A stretch of 16,077 nucleotides of DNA from Candidatus Latescibacter anaerobius SCGC AAA252-E07 (GTDB lineage: Bacteria; Latescibacterota; Latescibacteria; Latescibacterales; Latescibacteraceae). The notes beneath the pieces are model-generated. The model did not search any database. It saw nothing but the letters and a program-made list of their open reading frames with translations, and was not told the DNA's origin. How positions within the stretch are numbered: the first letter of the stretch is position 1; each line of letters starts with the position of its first letter. The translations under genes were made by a program, and so were the position numbers. Below are positions 13,983 through 16,077 of the stretch, in pieces. The stretch is taken from assembly GCA_000403035.1 (NCBI GenBank), contig AQSL01000107.1, positions 1-16,077 on the forward strand, given 5' to 3'.

Positions 13983-15866
13983 ATGGAACGAAACGTCAAT
14001 TGTTTAAACACACGGGCAGTAATAGAATACACCAGACCGAATTATCCGGAATTAATGGATTCTTTGCTGAATGATATTGATCCGTTTTTTACTTCTATAA
14101 AAAATGTGGAGGAATTTCTCTGCGATGAGTACAACTGGGTATCCCAGAAAGTATGCGCAAAACTTTTTGAAAGAGTCCGTGTTCACTCGGGTCAAAAGGA
14201 TATTGCAAGATACATCGGGCGTGATACGGTCATCTCCCGACGTTTTGGATATATCGAGAATGTATTAATAAAAGCAATCGGAAATCCATACCTCAGCATC
14301 TTACGTGCCCCATCGATAAACGCAAAACTGAACAAAACAAAAACGGTTGAAATCGTCGAGGCCGATAAAACCCATGCGATTATCCGTCTTAAGTGGTTTA
14401 AGAATCTCGGTTCATCCAAAGATATTTGTCTTTATAACCAGGGTATATATGAAGCAATGCCAACGATATGGGGGCTTTCTCTTGCGAAAACCGAGGAGCT
14501 TAAATGCTTTTTTGAGGGAGATGAATACTGCGAGCTTTCATTCGAATGGGCGCACAAATCAATTTATAACATCTTCACTAATATTGCTTTTCATAGAAGG
14601 GAAATGGTAAGAGATTCAATTGCCGAAATTGAACGTGAGAAAGCTCATTTGAGCAGCAAATATCTTGAGGTTGAAAATCTTAATCAAGAACTCAGGGAAA
14701 GAATCGAACGCCTCACTTCTCTTGATGCCTGTTCAAAAGCGACGACTTCCATTCTTGACACGGATAAATTACTCGATGTTGTAATGTTGTTGATAGTCAA
14801 TGTAATGCATTTTGACCGTGCCCTTTTAATGCTCGTTGATGAAGAGCAGAAAAAACTGAGACTCGTTAAGGGGGTTGGTGAATCGGAAGATGAAATGAAG
14901 AAAATAATAGGATATGAAATACCCCTCGACCGTACCACTAATATTCTTGCCCGTGTTATGGATTCCGGTATAACGCAGGTAATTACTGATGTAGATAATT
15001 CTTTTCTCAGAAAAGAAAATATTATTCTTAAGAACTTTAATCCGAAGTCGTTTATAGCGCTGCCGCTCATAACCCGCAATAGGGTCATGGGAGTTCTTGC
15101 CGCTGAACGTTTTAAAGGATTTGAAGACTTTACTTCAAGCGATCAAGATTATATGATGAATTTTTGTAATCAGATTGCAATATCCCTTGAAAATGCCAGG
15201 CTCATCGATTCGATGAAGCACTCATTTGTGTCTTCGATTCTTTCACTTGCATCTGCCCTTGAGGCAAAAGATCCATATACCCACGGTCATTCAAACCGTG
15301 TTGCTGCGTATTCCACACTTATTGCAGAAAAGCTTGGATTTGATGAAGAACGGGTCGAGTCAATACGGCTCATGGCCCTTATGCATGACGTCGGAAAAAT
15401 CGGTATACCGGACAGTATTATACATAAACCCGGCAAACTTACCGAGGATGAATTCAGGGAAATTAAACTTCATCCGATCTACAGTATCAGTATTATTGAG
15501 CCGTTACTTGAAAACAACCCTGAATTTAAGCTGGTTAAGAGCCATCATGAGCGGTATGACGGCAAGGGATATCCTGATGGATTAATGGGTAAAAACATCC
15601 CACTGGAAGCACGGATCATCGCAGTTTCGGATTGTTACGATGCCATGACATCCGACCGACCTTACCGTTCGGCAATGAAAAGAGAGGATGCACTCAATCA
15701 AATCAAAGTGAATATGGGTACACAGTTATGCCCGGAAATTTCTACTGTGTTTATTGATATTATTTCGTCTATGTCAGACAAAATGTATTTGACGATAAAA
15801 AATAGTAAGGATAATTCTCCCGATTTTGATGAAAACGAGTTTTTTTTAGATGTAAAGAATGATTGA
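13983..15866 (+). CDS. V4R-like/GAF/HD-GYP sensor protein, predicted cyclic-di-GMP phosphodiesterase
   Basis: The 627-residue protein has no membrane segment and should be cytoplasmic. Residues 1-200 form a sensory domain that resembles V4R/4-vinyl-reductase-like domains, with ICLYNQGIYEAMP and CFFEGDEYCELSFEW near 175-189, whose cysteines and acidic residues could bind a ligand or metal. A charged coiled coil spans about 210-245. A GAF domain follows at about 250-406 (FDRALLMLVDEEQKKLRLVKGVG, then SFIALPLITRNRVMGVLAAER). The output is an HD-GYP domain (about 413-593): HGHSNRV near 434, catalytic H468-D469-x-G-K, HHERYDGKGYP at 521-531 and DCYDAMTSDRPYR. All key residues are present, so it should hydrolyse cyclic-di-GMP and lower its level, promoting motility or dispersal. 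A GGGA site precedes the ATG. It is transcribed alone from its own promoter. The exact name of the N-terminal domain is the least certain part. Confidence 0.88.
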   Translation: MERNVNCLNTRAVIEYTRPNYPELMDSLLNDIDPFFTSIKNVEEFLCDEYNWVSQKVCAKLFERVRVHSGQKDIARYIGRDTVISRRFGYIENVLIKAIGNPYLSILRAPSINAKLNKTKTVEIVEADKTHAIIRLKWFKNLGSSKDICLYNQGIYEAMPTIWGLSLAKTEELKCFFEGDEYCELSFEWAHKSIYNIFTNIAFHRREMVRDSIAEIEREKAHLSSKYLEVENLNQELRERIERLTSLDACSKATTSILDTDKLLDVVMLLIVNVMHFDRALLMLVDEEQKKLRLVKGVGESEDEMKKIIGYEIPLDRTTNILARVMDSGITQVITDVDNSFLRKENIILKNFNPKSFIALPLITRNRVMGVLAAERFKGFEDFTSSDQDYMMNFCNQIAISLENARLIDSMKHSFVSSILSLASALEAKDPYTHGHSNRVAAYSTLIAEKLGFDEERVESIRLMALMHDVGKIGIPDSIIHKPGKLTEDEFREIKLHPIYSISIIEPLLENNPEFKLVKSHHERYDGKGYPDGLMGKNIPLEARIIAVSDCYDAMTSDRPYRSAMKREDALNQIKVNMGTQLCPEISTVFIDIISSMSDKMYLTIKNSKDNSPDFDENEFFLDVKND

Positions 15867-16077
15867 TAGTATTGTAAAACGCTCCGGATTCTGCGGTTAA
15901 GATTCATTGAAAGTAATTTATTGTGCACCAACAGAGAACGGCAAATACTTTAAAAAGGTGAATAGGCACAAGGATTAAAATTCATTGGGTAAATAAATCC
16001 TTTAATTTTCGTGATTGTATGATTTCGTTGCTCAATAAGTTATTTGCTCTTTATGAGAATTGAACGTGTTTTCAGTT

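Noticed and set aside
15970..16002. Hairpin AAGGATT/AATCCTT after the HD-GYP gene
   Set aside because: Only seven pairs around a 19-base loop, AT-rich and with an interrupted T run; too weak to call a terminator.
1..16077. Use of TAG as a sense codon across the genome
   Set aside because: The nucleotidyltransferase gene ends naturally in TAG at 5953-5955, and TGA and TAA are used as normal stops in the other genes.

Overview
The window carries genes of a Gram-negative-type bacterium. Two products have signal peptides and one ends in an outer-membrane beta-barrel with a C-terminal phenylalanine. The mix of a plant-type phosphofructokinase, an archaeal-style trehalose synthase (TreT), fibronectin-like and FecR envelope proteins and a V4R-like/GAF/HD-GYP regulator suits an uncultured lineage of the FCB group or a neighbouring phylum. 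That placement is an inference from gene content. All three standard stop codons are used. No rRNA, tRNA, insertion sequence or CRISPR array was seen.

Layout. Positions 1-5067 (+) hold an envelope locus: the 3' part of a fibronectin/Ig-repeat protein, a secreted FecR-domain protein whose frame is cut by an in-frame TAG at 1841-1843, and an 892-residue Ig-plus-beta-barrel protein. Positions 5081-6021 hold a compact, AT-rich HEPN/nucleotidyltransferase (toxin-antitoxin-like) pair. It lies between two almost identical copies of a bidirectional terminator, which suggests the pair was inserted at, or recombined into, the intergenic terminator of two convergent genes. Positions 6087-10738 (-) hold phosphofructokinase, trehalose synthase TreT overlapping a DUF5752-like gene, and an MscS-type channel: carbon flux, a compatible solute and osmotic release. 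Positions 10929-13467 (-) hold a housekeeping cluster of a small membrane protein, DNA polymerase III delta (holA), thioredoxin with a CPPC active site, and thioredoxin reductase. Two of its three junctions overlap by a few bases. Positions 13983-15866 (+) hold a cyclic-di-GMP phosphodiesterase-type regulator with its own sigma70-like promoter, whose -10 box is covered by an inverted repeat.

How it fits together. The + strand envelope genes and the - strand metabolic genes converge near 5.1-6.1 kb, where the HEPN/MNT cassette sits. The - strand genes read away from the 13.5-14.0 kb intergenic region, which they share divergently with the HD-GYP gene. The points most worth a second look are the duplicated terminators around the HEPN/MNT pair, the 27-bp palindrome in its leader, the amber interruption of the FecR gene, the treT/DUF5752 overlap, and the operator-like palindrome in the HD-GYP promoter.
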